This document shows, piece after piece, positions 53,394 through 62,144 of a stretch of DNA of 64,000 bases. Position 1 is the first letter of the stretch. Each line of letters opens with the position of its first letter. Source of the DNA: JAYFQE01 sp034927345 (GTDB taxonomy: Bacteria; Bacillota; Clostridia; Saccharofermentanales; UBA5734); NCBI GenBank assembly GCA_034927345.1, contig JAYFQE010000010.1, forward strand, positions 13,386 to 77,385, in the 5' to 3' direction. A program made the translations under genes and the position numbers. A model generated the notes under the pieces. It was not told the DNA's origin. It did not search any database and saw nothing but the letters and a program-made list of their open reading frames with translations.

Positions 53394-54175
53394 GAGTGTG
53401 CCTCCTGCAAGATTCTTTCACAGCGAGCCAAATCCTCCGGCGTATTGACGCCGAGAATCTGATGATCGTCATGAATGATTTCTGTTTCAATCTGACCGCC
53501 GTTTTCCCGGATCAGCAGGGGAACATCGGTCAGGTAATATTCACCCTGGGCGTTATTGTTGCGCAAGCTGCTCAGCACCTGAAACAAAAGCTGACTGCGG
53601 AAAACGTATACGCCCGGGTTGACTTCATTGATCAGGCGCTGTTCAGGCGTACAGTCCTTCTGCTCGACGATGCCGGCAAACCGGCCTTGCCGGTCGCGGA
53701 TGATCCGGCCGTAATCGGGTATCTCATCGGTTACCGCGGTCAACAGCGTACAATCGGCGCCGCTTTGTTGATGCTTGGCAACCAGGTCGCGGTAGGTTTC
53801 CGGTTTAAAAAGCGGCATGTCGCCGTAAATGACCAGAACGTCGCCGTTATAATCCTTGAATTGCGGAGCTGCCGCCGCGACGGCATGGCCGGTGCCCAAC
53901 TGTTCGGTCTGCAGGGCATAGACATAGGCGCCGCCCATGGCTTGCCTGACTTTTTCCGCTTGAAAGCCGACGACCAGAGTAACGTCCTCCGGCCGGACAA
54001 ACGACAGATTGTCCAAAACCCAGGCCAACAGCGGCCGGCCGGCGGCCATACGCAGCACTTTCGGCAAATCCATCGTTTCCGAATGCAGCCTCTTCCCTTT
54101 GCCCGCAGCCAGCACAATTGCCTTGACCGGCCGCGTGCCGGGATCTCCCTGCCGGGTTGTTTGTTCTTGTACCAT
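53390..54175 (-). CDS. GlmU-like sugar nucleotidyltransferase (no acetyltransferase domain)
   Basis: 261 residues. AIVLAAGKGKRL at 19-30 is the nucleotide-binding signature; LPKVLRMAAGRPLL, ALQTEQLGTGHAV and VIYGDMPLF match the uridylyltransferase half of GlmU. The left-handed helix domain of full GlmU is absent, so it works alone. Probably makes a UDP-sugar from the sugar-1-phosphate supplied by its neighbour kinase. It overlaps genes on both sides. Confidence 0.88.
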   Translation of the reverse strand: MVQEQTTRQGDPGTRPVKAIVLAAGKGKRLHSETMDLPKVLRMAAGRPLLAWVLDNLSFVRPEDVTLVVGFQAEKVRQAMGGAYVYALQTEQLGTGHAVAAAAPQFKDYNGDVLVIYGDMPLFKPETYRDLVAKHQQSGADCTLLTAVTDEIPDYGRIIRDRQGRFAGIVEQKDCTPEQRLINEVNPGVYVFRSQLLFQVLSSLRNNNAQGEYYLTDVPLLIRENGGQIETEIIHDDHQILGVNTPEDLARCERILQEAHS

Positions 54176-55293
54176 TAATCATCCCTCCTGACGCCATTGT
54201 CTTGCCGCAGCAGCCTGGCCGGACAGCCCAGAGCTTCAACGGCGTTGATAATCCGGTCGGCATCGTTCAGATCGGCATAAACATAACAGCAGCCTCCGCC
54301 GCCGGAACCATTGACTTTTCCGCCATAAGCGCCATTGGCCATGGCGATATCCAGGATCCTTTCAATTTTAGGTGTCGAAATGCCCAGACCGTCGCGCAAT
54401 TGCCGATGGTGATCGCTGATCAGGCGGCCTAGCAGACGGTCGTCCGCCGGCTGCTGGGCCAAAACCGCCAAACCGCAGCGCAACAGGCGATAATTCTCGA
54501 TATTGGCCATCAGTTTCTGCCGGTGGAACCCGTCCAGATGATCCAGAACCGCCAGACGCTCATCATGGCCGAGGAAGTCGCGCACGCTGGATATTCCGTA
54601 AGGCTCAAGCTGGCGCAGCGCTTCCTGCGCCGGAATTTTCGACGCGGCCAGAACGCGGGTGGTGTCTTTTTGCTCCAGTGAATCAAACAAAATAAAACAG
54701 CCGGCCAACTGGGTCGCCAAACGCTCGATCTGGAAAGACCCGGAAAAATTCAGATGAACCATGCCGCCTAAAGCCGAGGTGTAATGGTCCATGCGGCCGC
54801 CCGGCTCATTGAACTCGGCGACTTCGGCCTGAAAAGCCAATTCGGCGATCTGGCGCGGATCATCCTTGTCCGGATGGCCAATGCCCTCCAGCAAGGCTTT
54901 GATCAGAACAACGATCATCGTGCTGGAAGAGCACATGCCTTTGCCGATGGGAATTTCCGAATCCAGACGAAGATCAAAGCCCTTTAAGGGATAACCGGCC
55001 TTCTGCAGAACCCGGACCGAACTCTTCAGATAATCACGGGCTTTGCCGTATATAATCGGCCGCGATAGATCGATGATCTCTTCTTCATATAAATGCTGGT
55101 CATTAACAGAATCGAGGCGGTCCAGACGGCTGTCCCGGATGGCGATTCTGATCAGCGAGTCGTCGCGGCGGGTTACCGCGGCGCGAAAACGCAGGTTGAT
55201 CGCAACGGCGACAACCTCAAGACCTAAATAGTCTTGATGTTCGCCGAACAGGCAAAGCCTGCTGGGTGTGGAAACATGAAAATCTGCCGGCAT
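54175..55293 (-). CDS. GHMP-family sugar kinase, galactokinase-like
   Basis: 372 residues. Galactokinase-like GEHQDYLG at 17-24, the GHMP ATP-binding loop PIGKGMCSSS at 115-124 and motif 3 GGKVNGSGGGGCCYVY near the C-terminus. It lacks the strict GRVNLIGEH start (SRLCLFGEH instead). Likely phosphorylates C1 of a hexose or N-acetylhexosamine. GGGAGG precedes the ATG. First gene of the operon; its stop overlaps the next ATG (TAATG). Confidence 0.87.
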   Translation of the reverse strand: MPADFHVSTPSRLCLFGEHQDYLGLEVVAVAINLRFRAAVTRRDDSLIRIAIRDSRLDRLDSVNDQHLYEEEIIDLSRPIIYGKARDYLKSSVRVLQKAGYPLKGFDLRLDSEIPIGKGMCSSSTMIVVLIKALLEGIGHPDKDDPRQIAELAFQAEVAEFNEPGGRMDHYTSALGGMVHLNFSGSFQIERLATQLAGCFILFDSLEQKDTTRVLAASKIPAQEALRQLEPYGISSVRDFLGHDERLAVLDHLDGFHRQKLMANIENYRLLRCGLAVLAQQPADDRLLGRLISDHHRQLRDGLGISTPKIERILDIAMANGAYGGKVNGSGGGGCCYVYADLNDADRIINAVEALGCPARLLRQDNGVRRDD

Positions 55294-55509
55294 GAGTCAT
55301 CCTCCCTGCTGTCCCTTTTACGCATCGGACAGCCTGTTCTTATGATGGATTTACGTACACACTATAGCGCACGGCATCGGCCAATGCTTTAGCCTAAAGG
55401 GCATGATCTTTGCACAATCGGACAGGTCGTTTCATTACGCTAAAAAAAGAATTTTTTTCTGTATTCTGCCGGCATTCTGTAGGAACGTTCTTCCGCGCTA
55501 TTTATTCCG

Positions 55510-55518
55510 TGGTATAAT
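55510..55518 (+). promoter_or_regulatory. Extended -10 promoter before the ceramidase-fold gene
   Basis: TGGTATAAT, perfect -10 (55513-55518) with TG extension, 69 bases before the ATG. An 8-base palindrome GAACGTTC lies about 25 bases upstream. Confidence 0.5.
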
Positions 55519-55587
55519 CATGATGCTGTAAACTCAGGAGCGGTACAGGGTCCTGCGTTCGCAAATAACTGGATAAGAGGTGGTTCT

Positions 55588-56925
55588 ATGTATTCTATGA
55601 AAGCTGGTTTTTCCCGTCTCGATGTAACGCCGCCGTTAGGTATCGAAGTGGCCGGTTATTACGAATCCCGTATCGCTGATGGCGTCCTTGATCCACTGAC
55701 CGTTTCCGCCGTGGCGATCAGCGACGGCGAGAATCGCTCCGTTTTACTGAGCCTCGACGCTTTGGGGCTGGATCAGAAAAACTGTACGGCAATCCGGAAA
55801 ATGATCGCCGGCCGCACTGGACTTTCTGAAGAAGCGGTGCTGATTACCTGTACCCATACTCATACCGGTCCGATTTTGAATGACAAACGCAATACCCCGG
55901 ATCCGATCCACAATGAATGGCTGTTCCGGAAAATGGCCGACGCGGCCGTTCTCGCGCTGGCCGATTTGAAACCGGCCGATATATACGGCGGCCGCAGCAT
56001 CGCGCCCGGCATTTCGTTTGTCCGCCGTTTTCGCATGAAGGACGGCAGCGTCCGGACGAATCCGGGCGTCGGCAATCCTGATATCGCCGAACCGCTTGGT
56101 ACGCCGGATGAAACCGTTCAATTAGTGCGTTTTAAAAGAACGGACGCGCCGGATATTCTGCTGGTCAATTTCCAGGTTCATCCCGACGTGATCGGCGGCT
56201 GCGCCTATTCGGCCGATTATCCTGGTTTTGTGCGGCAAACTGTCGAGCAAGCGCTCGGTTCCGTTCGTTGTATCTATTTTAACGGCGCCCAGGGCGACAC
56301 CAACCACATCAATGTTCATCCGATAGCCGGAGCCGACAGCATGACGAAGGATTTCGACGGCGTCAAACGCGGCTACGAGCATTCCCGCCATATGGGACGC
56401 TGCATCGCCGGCGCCGCGTTGCAGATCTATACGGAATTGCGGCCATATCCGGCCGGTCCGGTCCGTTTTGGCCAAATCGAAGTGACGATCCCCTCCAGCC
56501 GTGTGCCGGCCGATCAAGTCCGTAATGCCGAGAAAATCATCGCTCTGCATGAGACCGGACGCGATAGCGAGCTAGGCTATCGGGATATGGAACTGACAAC
56601 CGTCGTCGCCGAGGCTTACCGCATGAAGAGCCTTGAACAAGGTCCGGACGCTTTCTCACTTCGGATATCGGCCATTCGTTTCGGAGATATCGCCTTCAGC
56701 GGCATTCCCGGCGAACCGTTTACCGATATCGGCCGCCAGATCAAACAGGGTTCGCCGTTCCCGATGACCTGCGTCTGCTGCTGCGCCAATGGCTATGAAG
56801 GTTATTATCCGACCCGTTCGGCTTACGACGACGGCGGCTATGAAGCCCGCAGCTCCAGTTTTAAGCCGGGTGTCGCCGAACAGATGATCGATTCTTCTTT
56901 ACAATTGCTGCACCAGATCCATTGA
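55588..56925 (+). CDS. Cytoplasmic neutral/alkaline ceramidase-fold protein
   Basis: 445 residues matching the N-terminal catalytic domain of neutral ceramidases. Zinc-site residues His90 and His92 (CTHTHTGP) and His199 (FQVHPDV) are present. No signal peptide and no C-terminal Ig-like domain. The stretch aligned with the ceramidase nucleophile (GDVSPN) reads GDTNHIN at 236-242, so the Ser is missing. A non-ceramide amide or sugar substrate is more likely. AGAGGTGG precedes the ATG. nagA follows by 32 bases on the same strand. Confidence 0.82.
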   Translation: MYSMKAGFSRLDVTPPLGIEVAGYYESRIADGVLDPLTVSAVAISDGENRSVLLSLDALGLDQKNCTAIRKMIAGRTGLSEEAVLITCTHTHTGPILNDKRNTPDPIHNEWLFRKMADAAVLALADLKPADIYGGRSIAPGISFVRRFRMKDGSVRTNPGVGNPDIAEPLGTPDETVQLVRFKRTDAPDILLVNFQVHPDVIGGCAYSADYPGFVRQTVEQALGSVRCIYFNGAQGDTNHINVHPIAGADSMTKDFDGVKRGYEHSRHMGRCIAGAALQIYTELRPYPAGPVRFGQIEVTIPSSRVPADQVRNAEKIIALHETGRDSELGYRDMELTTVVAEAYRMKSLEQGPDAFSLRISAIRFGDIAFSGIPGEPFTDIGRQIKQGSPFPMTCVCCCANGYEGYYPTRSAYDDGGYEARSSSFKPGVAEQMIDSSLQLLHQIH

Positions 56926-56957
56926 TGACATATTATTGAAAGGACTTTTAGGCGAAC

Positions 56958-58187
56958 ATGGAAAAACATCCGATTTTACTCTACAACGCGCAATTAGTTT
57001 TATCCGATCGTGTTGCGGCCTGCGGTTGGCTTTTATTGGCCGACGGCCAAATCAAGGCTATGGGCGAAGGCCGGCCGGCCGACGGCGACCTGGCCGGTTA
57101 TGCCGGGTCATCGATCCGGCGGTTTAATCTGGACCGGCTTCTGGTAACGCCCGGTTTTATTGATATGCATACGCATGGCGCGGGCGGCGCCGATTTTATG
57201 GACGGTACGCTCGCAGCCTGGCAGACGATCACCCGAACTCATGCCTGTCACGGCACGACAACACTTCTGGCAACCACATTGACCAGCACGTCTGACGAAT
57301 TGAATCAGACGATGCAAATCTGGCGCGAATGGCAGGGTATCAAACCGGATGGTCCGGCAGACCGGCGCGGTTCCACCGTTCTTGGCCTGCACCTGGAAGG
57401 TCCGTATTTTTCCATGGAACAGCGCGGAGCCCAGGATCCCCGCTACTTGCATGCCCCCGATCCGGCTGAATATCGGCCGCTGATCGAAAACAATCCGGGG
57501 ATCCGGCGCTGGAGCGCGGCGCCGGAACTGCCCGGAGCGCTGGAGTTCGGCGATTACGCCGCCAGCCGCGGCATCCTTGTTTCCATGGCCCATACTGATG
57601 CGCTTTATGAAGAAGTTCTGGCGGCTATCAAGCATGGCTATTCCCTCGTCACACATCTCTACTCGGCCATGTCCAGCGTGCGGCGGATTGACGGGCTCCG
57701 CCACGGCGGCGTCATTGAAAGCGGACTGCTTTTGGATGATCTGGATGTCGAGATCATCGCCGACGGCCGCCATTTGCCGCCCGAATTGCTGCAACTGATC
57801 GTTCACTGCAAAGGACGCGGCAAAACAGCCCTGATAACCGATTCCATGCGCGCGGCCGGACAGGATGTCCAGGAAAGCCTTTTAGGCAGCCTGCGTGACG
57901 GCCAGCCGGTCATCATCCGCGACGGCGTCGCCCGCCTGCCGGACGGCTCGGCGCTGGCCGGCAGCGTAGCCACCGGCGACCGTCTGGTCAGAACCATGCA
58001 TCAGATGGCCGGTTTCTCCCTGCCGGACGCCGTGGCTATGGCCACCGAAACGCCGGCTCGGATCCTTGGCCTGAAACAGCAAAAAGGCACCCTGGCGGTT
58101 GGCCGGGATGCCGATTTGGCTATTCTGTCGGATGATCTCCAGGTACGGCAAACCTGGATCGGCGGGGAAATGATCTATTCCCGCTAA
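56958..58187 (+). CDS. nagA: N-acetylglucosamine-6-phosphate deacetylase-like amidohydrolase
   Basis: 409 residues. HTHG metal motif after PGFIDM, LHLEGPYF with the metal Glu, MAHTDA, THLYSAMS and ITDSMRAAG with the catalytic Asp. It deacetylates GlcNAc-6-P (or a related N-acetyl sugar phosphate). In typical NagA the last His motif is NAM; here SAM. It follows the ceramidase-fold gene and ends at a strong terminator. No nagB is present in the window. Confidence 0.88.
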   Translation: MEKHPILLYNAQLVLSDRVAACGWLLLADGQIKAMGEGRPADGDLAGYAGSSIRRFNLDRLLVTPGFIDMHTHGAGGADFMDGTLAAWQTITRTHACHGTTTLLATTLTSTSDELNQTMQIWREWQGIKPDGPADRRGSTVLGLHLEGPYFSMEQRGAQDPRYLHAPDPAEYRPLIENNPGIRRWSAAPELPGALEFGDYAASRGILVSMAHTDALYEEVLAAIKHGYSLVTHLYSAMSSVRRIDGLRHGGVIESGLLLDDLDVEIIADGRHLPPELLQLIVHCKGRGKTALITDSMRAAGQDVQESLLGSLRDGQPVIIRDGVARLPDGSALAGSVATGDRLVRTMHQMAGFSLPDAVAMATETPARILGLKQQKGTLAVGRDADLAILSDDLQVRQTWIGGEMIYSR

Positions 58188-58239
58188 TCGCGCCGCTGTA
58201 CTTTAAAATCGCGCCGCTTTCTTTATGCCGCAGACAGAT

Positions 58240-58277
58240 CCGCCGCTTTCAGCCTCATGCTGAAGCGGCGGGTTTTT
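58240..58277 (+). terminator. Rho-independent terminator after nagA
   Basis: CCGCCGCTTTCAG pairs with CTGAAGCGGCGG (one bulge) over a 7-base loop and is followed by TTTTT at 58273-58277. It overlaps the stop of the convergent YhcH gene. Confidence 0.85.
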
Positions 58278-58726
58278 CATAAACGAACCTTGACGACGAC
58301 CTTGCGGACGGCAGCCGGCCGGTCGGCGGCCAGGCCCGGCATATGGGCGTCCTGCGGCAGCAGGATCATGAACATGCCCGGTTCCAGAACCAGATCCGAT
58401 CCTTGACCGCGCAGAATCTGACAGTCTTTTACGGTATCGTAATCCTTAGCCGGCTCCAGGGTCTCTATATCGGCGTAGCCGATTATTTCCCGGCCTGAAA
58501 CCAGATATTGAATGTCGATATAGCGGCGGTGAGCTTCCCATTTGCCCTCAGCCGGCATTTTGCTGTCATATTCCTGAACCATGGCGTACAGGCGATCGCC
58601 CGCCAATTCATAGCGGCCGGCCGCCAGTTTGCTGAAATCCGTTTGAGCCAGATAATCCAGACCGTCTTTCAAGCCCTGGCTGATTCCGGAATACTGTGCC
58701 GCGTTGCGGATATGGTCGATAATCAT
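58277..58726 (-). CDS. YhcH/YjgK/YiaL-family cupin protein
   Basis: 149 residues. HRRYIDIQYLVSGREIIGY and MFMILLPQDAHMPG are hallmark strands with His and Glu ligands; the fold is a cupin. Members sit in sialic acid and amino-sugar gene groups and are suspected anomerases or sugar-acid enzymes. Its start lies 23 bases after the dehydrogenase stop, so it is co-transcribed. Confidence 0.85.
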   Translation of the reverse strand: MIIDHIRNAAQYSGISQGLKDGLDYLAQTDFSKLAAGRYELAGDRLYAMVQEYDSKMPAEGKWEAHRRYIDIQYLVSGREIIGYADIETLEPAKDYDTVKDCQILRGQGSDLVLEPGMFMILLPQDAHMPGLAADRPAAVRKVVVKVRL

Positions 58727-58749
58727 ATTGAATCCTCGCTTTTCGTCAT

Positions 58750-59784
58750 TTATTGGCGTTCATTCCAGATAATGGTCTTGACGACCTCCGACGCATGACC
58801 GGCCGTATATTGGAACGCTTCCGCCGCCTGGTCCAGGTCAAATTCATGCGTTATCAGAAGGTCGGTCCGGATCCGCCCGTCGGCAATCCACTGCAAGGCT
58901 GCCGGAAAGGCGTTGGCATAACGGTTAACGGCGACATAATCGAGTTCTTTGTCAATAAAGGTAGCCATGTTCAAGGTAACCCAATTGCCGGCCGGCCAAC
59001 CGATCTGTACCGCGCAGCCGCCGGGCCGTACCGCGTCGAATAAGGTGGCGCAGGCTTTGGCAGAACCCGAGGTATCAAAAACAACGTCGACCGCCGGCTG
59101 CTCCGGGCCGGTTCCCGGCCAACGGCGGGCGCCCAGCTGTTCGGCCAGGTTCAATCGCCGCTCCTGTAAATCAGAGCACCAGACCAAACCGCCGCCGGCC
59201 GCCCGGAATGCCTGGATGACCAATAGCCCGATCGGCCCGGCGCCGATAACCAGCGCGTTGGCGCCCGGGGCAAAGCGGGCCCGTTTAATCGCATGAACCG
59301 CTACGGCGGCAGGCTCGGTCAGAGCCGCGTCGCGATAAGTCATGCCTTCCGGCATCGGCAGAACAGCGTCGGCCCGAATGGCCAGATAGTCGCAAAATGT
59401 GCCGTTGATCGGCGGAGCAGACAGGAAAACCACATCCGGGCAAAGATTGTATCGCCCGTTCCGGCAATAAGCGCACTTGCCGCAGGGTATGCCCGGCTCC
59501 AGAACAACCCGCTGACCGATGGATAATCCTTCGACGCCTTCGCCGAGGTCAACCACATAACCGCTGGCTTCATGCCCCGGAATATAAGGCCGGTCAACCA
59601 CAAAATTGCCCAGCCGTCCCTCTTGATAAAAATGGATATCCGAACCGCAGATGCCGTTAGCCACAATCCGAATCAGGACCTTGCCCGGACCGGGCTCGGG
59701 GATGGCTTCGGTTATCAGATTCAATTGATGCCGGTCATTCAGATAAAGACACCGGTTCACATCTTTTTCATGTTTAACGCCCAT
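58750..59784 (-). CDS. Zinc-dependent polyol/alcohol dehydrogenase (sorbitol dehydrogenase-like)
   Basis: 344 residues, medium-chain family. Catalytic zinc ligands Cys46, His71 and Glu72; structural zinc Cys101, 104, 107 and 115. Rossmann motif GAGPIG follows. Oxidises a secondary alcohol of a sugar alcohol or cyclitol with NAD(P). Start ATG 59784 with TGAGG 11 bases upstream. A 118-base gap separates it from the PIG-L gene on the same strand. Confidence 0.9.
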   Translation of the reverse strand: MGVKHEKDVNRCLYLNDRHQLNLITEAIPEPGPGKVLIRIVANGICGSDIHFYQEGRLGNFVVDRPYIPGHEASGYVVDLGEGVEGLSIGQRVVLEPGIPCGKCAYCRNGRYNLCPDVVFLSAPPINGTFCDYLAIRADAVLPMPEGMTYRDAALTEPAAVAVHAIKRARFAPGANALVIGAGPIGLLVIQAFRAAGGGLVWCSDLQERRLNLAEQLGARRWPGTGPEQPAVDVVFDTSGSAKACATLFDAVRPGGCAVQIGWPAGNWVTLNMATFIDKELDYVAVNRYANAFPAALQWIADGRIRTDLLITHEFDLDQAAEAFQYTAGHASEVVKTIIWNERQ

Positions 59785-59902
59785 CGTTTATTTAGCCTCA
59801 GGATTCAGCCGAAGACTCAGTGCCGATAAACAATTTTGTATTCATTGTCTTCGTTGCTGTCCCTCATGAGTTTAGCCGGAAAAAGCGCGTTTGAAAAGAG
59901 CT

Positions 59903-60607
59903 TTATGGCAAAAGTTTCAGATCGGGCATGAATCCATGGACACGCAAAGCCGTAAATCCCTCGGCGAATCTGCATCCGGCCTGCAAGCCCCTGAAACGGC
60001 CAAGGATCTCCGCATGCTCCAAAAAGCCATGAATCTGGAAGGTATCCATCCAGGCATATTGGCTTTTATGCAGAGACAAAGCAGCGATTTTATCCTCCCA
60101 AACATCACTGATATCGACATATACTTCCGGCGAAAAACCGATGCCGGCCGAATGGTCCCAGAAAAATACGCTGGGCGATTTGCTGATCGGCCGTTCATCT
60201 GCCGGCACCAGCTTTCCCGGCAGCGACAAAATGACTTCGCCGACCAATTTGGAAGTCATCGCATGATCGGTGCTGACATCCAGCGGGCTATTTGTCAGAA
60301 TGACGTCCGGATCAGCCCAGCGCATGGCATTCAAGACAGCCCGTCGCGTCGCCGGCGTATCCTGCAGCCCTTCGTCATCAAAGCGCATAAAGCGTACTTC
60401 GGCGTCATAAAACCGGGCGGAAGCCAGTTGTTCTTTTTCACGTACCGCCGCGATTTCTTCCCGGCTGGCATGGATATTCGAACCGATGTTGCCGCTGGTC
60501 GTCAAGGCGATGTAGACCTTATGTCCGGCTGCCTTATATTTTAAAAGCGTGCCGGCGCAAAATATCTCAAGATCGTCAGGATGCGCGCAAATTGCTAAAA
60601 CATTCAT
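59903..60607 (-). CDS. PIG-L/LmbE-family N-deacetylase
   Basis: 234 residues. AHPDDLE with zinc His9, catalytic Asp11 and zinc Asp12; the second zinc His115 is in STDHAMTS. Members remove acetyl groups from GlcNAc-type sugars (MshB, BshB, BtrD). ATG 60607 starts the fold at residue 1; a longer ATG at 60625 overlaps the upstream stop. Directly after the DegT aminotransferase. Confidence 0.88.
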   Translation of the reverse strand: MNVLAICAHPDDLEIFCAGTLLKYKAAGHKVYIALTTSGNIGSNIHASREEIAAVREKEQLASARFYDAEVRFMRFDDEGLQDTPATRRAVLNAMRWADPDVILTNSPLDVSTDHAMTSKLVGEVILSLPGKLVPADERPISKSPSVFFWDHSAGIGFSPEVYVDISDVWEDKIAALSLHKSQYAWMDTFQIHGFLEHAEILGRFRGLQAGCRFAEGFTALRVHGFMPDLKLLP

Positions 60608-60621
60608 CACATCAAGTCCTC

Positions 60622-61854
60622 TCATAACTCTTTGACGACTGTCAAAATCCGTTCGGCAACCGCGTCGATTTCATCCGCCGTCGAACGGATGTTGATGCCG
60701 AATCCGGCGCCTAATCCTTTATCGACAACGCCGACGCTGATGTTGACCGCCCGGTCCAGAATACTGTCCGTCTGCGGCAGCATATGAGCGTAATAATCTA
60801 TATCTTGCCCGTAAGCCTCGCAAACATAAGGGCAATGATAACTTGTCGACGTCTGCTTATTGAGAATCTGCTCCATGTTGTTATAAACATGCCAGCCCGA
60901 ACCGGCTACTGTCCGGGAACCGATGCGCGCCGCAAAACGATCAGCTTGCTCTTTGTTGTCAAAGAGCAAAGTCAGGATGGTCGCGCATTCGCCCAGGACA
61001 TCGTTAATCACCCGGAAGCCGATGCCCGGCGCGCCGGCCAGACGGCTCTTCAACGCCATCTTCTTCTGATGCAGCGTTTCCAGAATAAGGTCGATTTTGC
61101 GCAGCTGAGCCAGAGCCACCGCCCCCGTTAATTCATTCATGCGCATATTCATGCCGATTATGCTGCGGTTGCCGATTTCCACTCCGGTCCGGTTCGGCTT
61201 GTGCCCCTGGTCATGAAATCCGAACGCCCGCTCATAAAGCCGTTCATCCCGGGTCACGACTGCTCCGCCGTCGCCGGCGCTGATGGTTTTGAAAACATTC
61301 AGTGAAAAAGCGGCGATGTCGCCGATGGAGCCGACTTTCCGGCCGCGGTAAACCGCGCCGGCCGCCTGGCAGCAATCTTCGATGACAAAGAGGTTATGTT
61401 CTTTGGCAATTTTCATGATCTCATCCATATCGCAAGGATTGCCCAGCATATGAACCGGCATGATCGCTTTGGTTTTCGGCGTAATTTTCGCTCTGACGCT
61501 TTGCGGGTCAAGAGTCAGCGACTCGTTGATTTCAGCCAGGACCGGGATAGCCCGCGACAAGATGATCGATGAAATCGAAGCGATGAAGGTGTATCCCGGT
61601 ACGATGACTTCATCGCCGGGGCCGATGCCCAAGGCAGACAGGCAGCACAAAAGCGCGCCGGTCCCGCTGCTGGTCGCCACACAATAAGGAACGCCGATAA
61701 ACCGGGCAAATTCCTCTTCAAAACTGACTACTTTCTTTTTGAACAACGGGTCTTCCTCAGCGCCATAACGAAACAAATAACCCGACTCCATAACATCCAA
61801 TAATTCCTTTTTTTCTTCCTCTCCAAAAAAATAAGACCCTGGTCCGCCAGCCAT
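60622..61854 (-). CDS. DegT/DnrJ/EryC1/StrS-family aminotransferase
   Basis: 410 residues. PLP Lys189 in FKTISAGDGG, Asp160 in VIEDCCQAAG, and the family start FGEEEKKELLDVM. Transfers an amino group onto a keto-sugar or keto-cyclitol. ATG 61854 lies 5 bases after GGGAGGGG. Upstream 290 bases contain TACAAAACG-type operators shared with the divergent MATE gene. PIG-L follows with a short overlap or 14-base gap. Confidence 0.88.
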   Translation of the reverse strand: MAGGPGSYFFGEEEKKELLDVMESGYLFRYGAEEDPLFKKKVVSFEEEFARFIGVPYCVATSSGTGALLCCLSALGIGPGDEVIVPGYTFIASISSIILSRAIPVLAEINESLTLDPQSVRAKITPKTKAIMPVHMLGNPCDMDEIMKIAKEHNLFVIEDCCQAAGAVYRGRKVGSIGDIAAFSLNVFKTISAGDGGAVVTRDERLYERAFGFHDQGHKPNRTGVEIGNRSIIGMNMRMNELTGAVALAQLRKIDLILETLHQKKMALKSRLAGAPGIGFRVINDVLGECATILTLLFDNKEQADRFAARIGSRTVAGSGWHVYNNMEQILNKQTSTSYHCPYVCEAYGQDIDYYAHMLPQTDSILDRAVNISVGVVDKGLGAGFGINIRSTADEIDAVAERILTVVKEL

Positions 61855-61870
61855 GATTACCCCTCCCATA

Positions 61871-61886
61871 TGCAAATCGTTTTATA
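61871..61886. promoter_or_regulatory. Third, weaker operator copy near the DegT start
   Basis: TGCAAATCGTTTTATA matches the 16-base palindrome at 61950 at 13 of 16 positions, including the central CG. It lies just upstream of the DegT ribosome site. Confidence 0.35.
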
Positions 61887-61949
61887 TCCATCAATGATGA
61901 TATAATTGTTGCCATTTAACCGTTTCTAGCATATACATACCAATACATT

Positions 61950-61965
61950 TACAAAACGTTTTGTA
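61950..61965. promoter_or_regulatory. Perfect 16-bp palindromic operator TACAAAACGTTTTGTA
   Basis: Perfect dyad with central CG, the format of LacI-family operators, in the middle of the DegT-MATE intergenic region. The LacI-type regulator is not encoded in the window. Confidence 0.6.
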
Positions 61966-62060
61966 TTTTCATTTAACGCCAAGCAGAGATAAATGTCAAT
62001 ATAGCCGGGACCTATTACCAGGATAAATCCGTATGCCGGCAGGCGATGCCGCAGCCAATT

Positions 62061-62075
62061 TACAAACGCATTGTA
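62061..62075. promoter_or_regulatory. Second operator copy beside the MATE promoter
   Basis: TACAA-ACGCA-TTGTA: same half-sites as the perfect palindrome with one base less in the centre. It ends 3 bases before the -35 box of the MATE promoter. Confidence 0.45.
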
Positions 62076-62078
62076 TTC

Positions 62079-62107
62079 TTGACAAGCTGCCGGTATAGCC
62101 ATAAACT
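62079..62107 (+). promoter_or_regulatory. Promoter of the MATE exporter gene
   Basis: Perfect TTGACA (62079-62084), 17-base spacer and TAAACT (62102-62107), 38 bases before the start codon. Confidence 0.7.
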
Positions 62108-62144
62108 TCCTTCATGATCTAAAAGAAAGCTGGCAGTAAGCCGT

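Noticed and set aside
53396..54178. 260-codon plus-strand frame opposite the GlmU-like gene
   Set aside because: Same length as the real gene on the other strand, lacks a ribosome site and shows no family.
58277..61854. A complete aminoglycoside biosynthesis cluster
   Set aside because: Enzyme types fit, but no 2-deoxy-scyllo-inosose synthase, glycosyltransferase or resistance gene is in the window.
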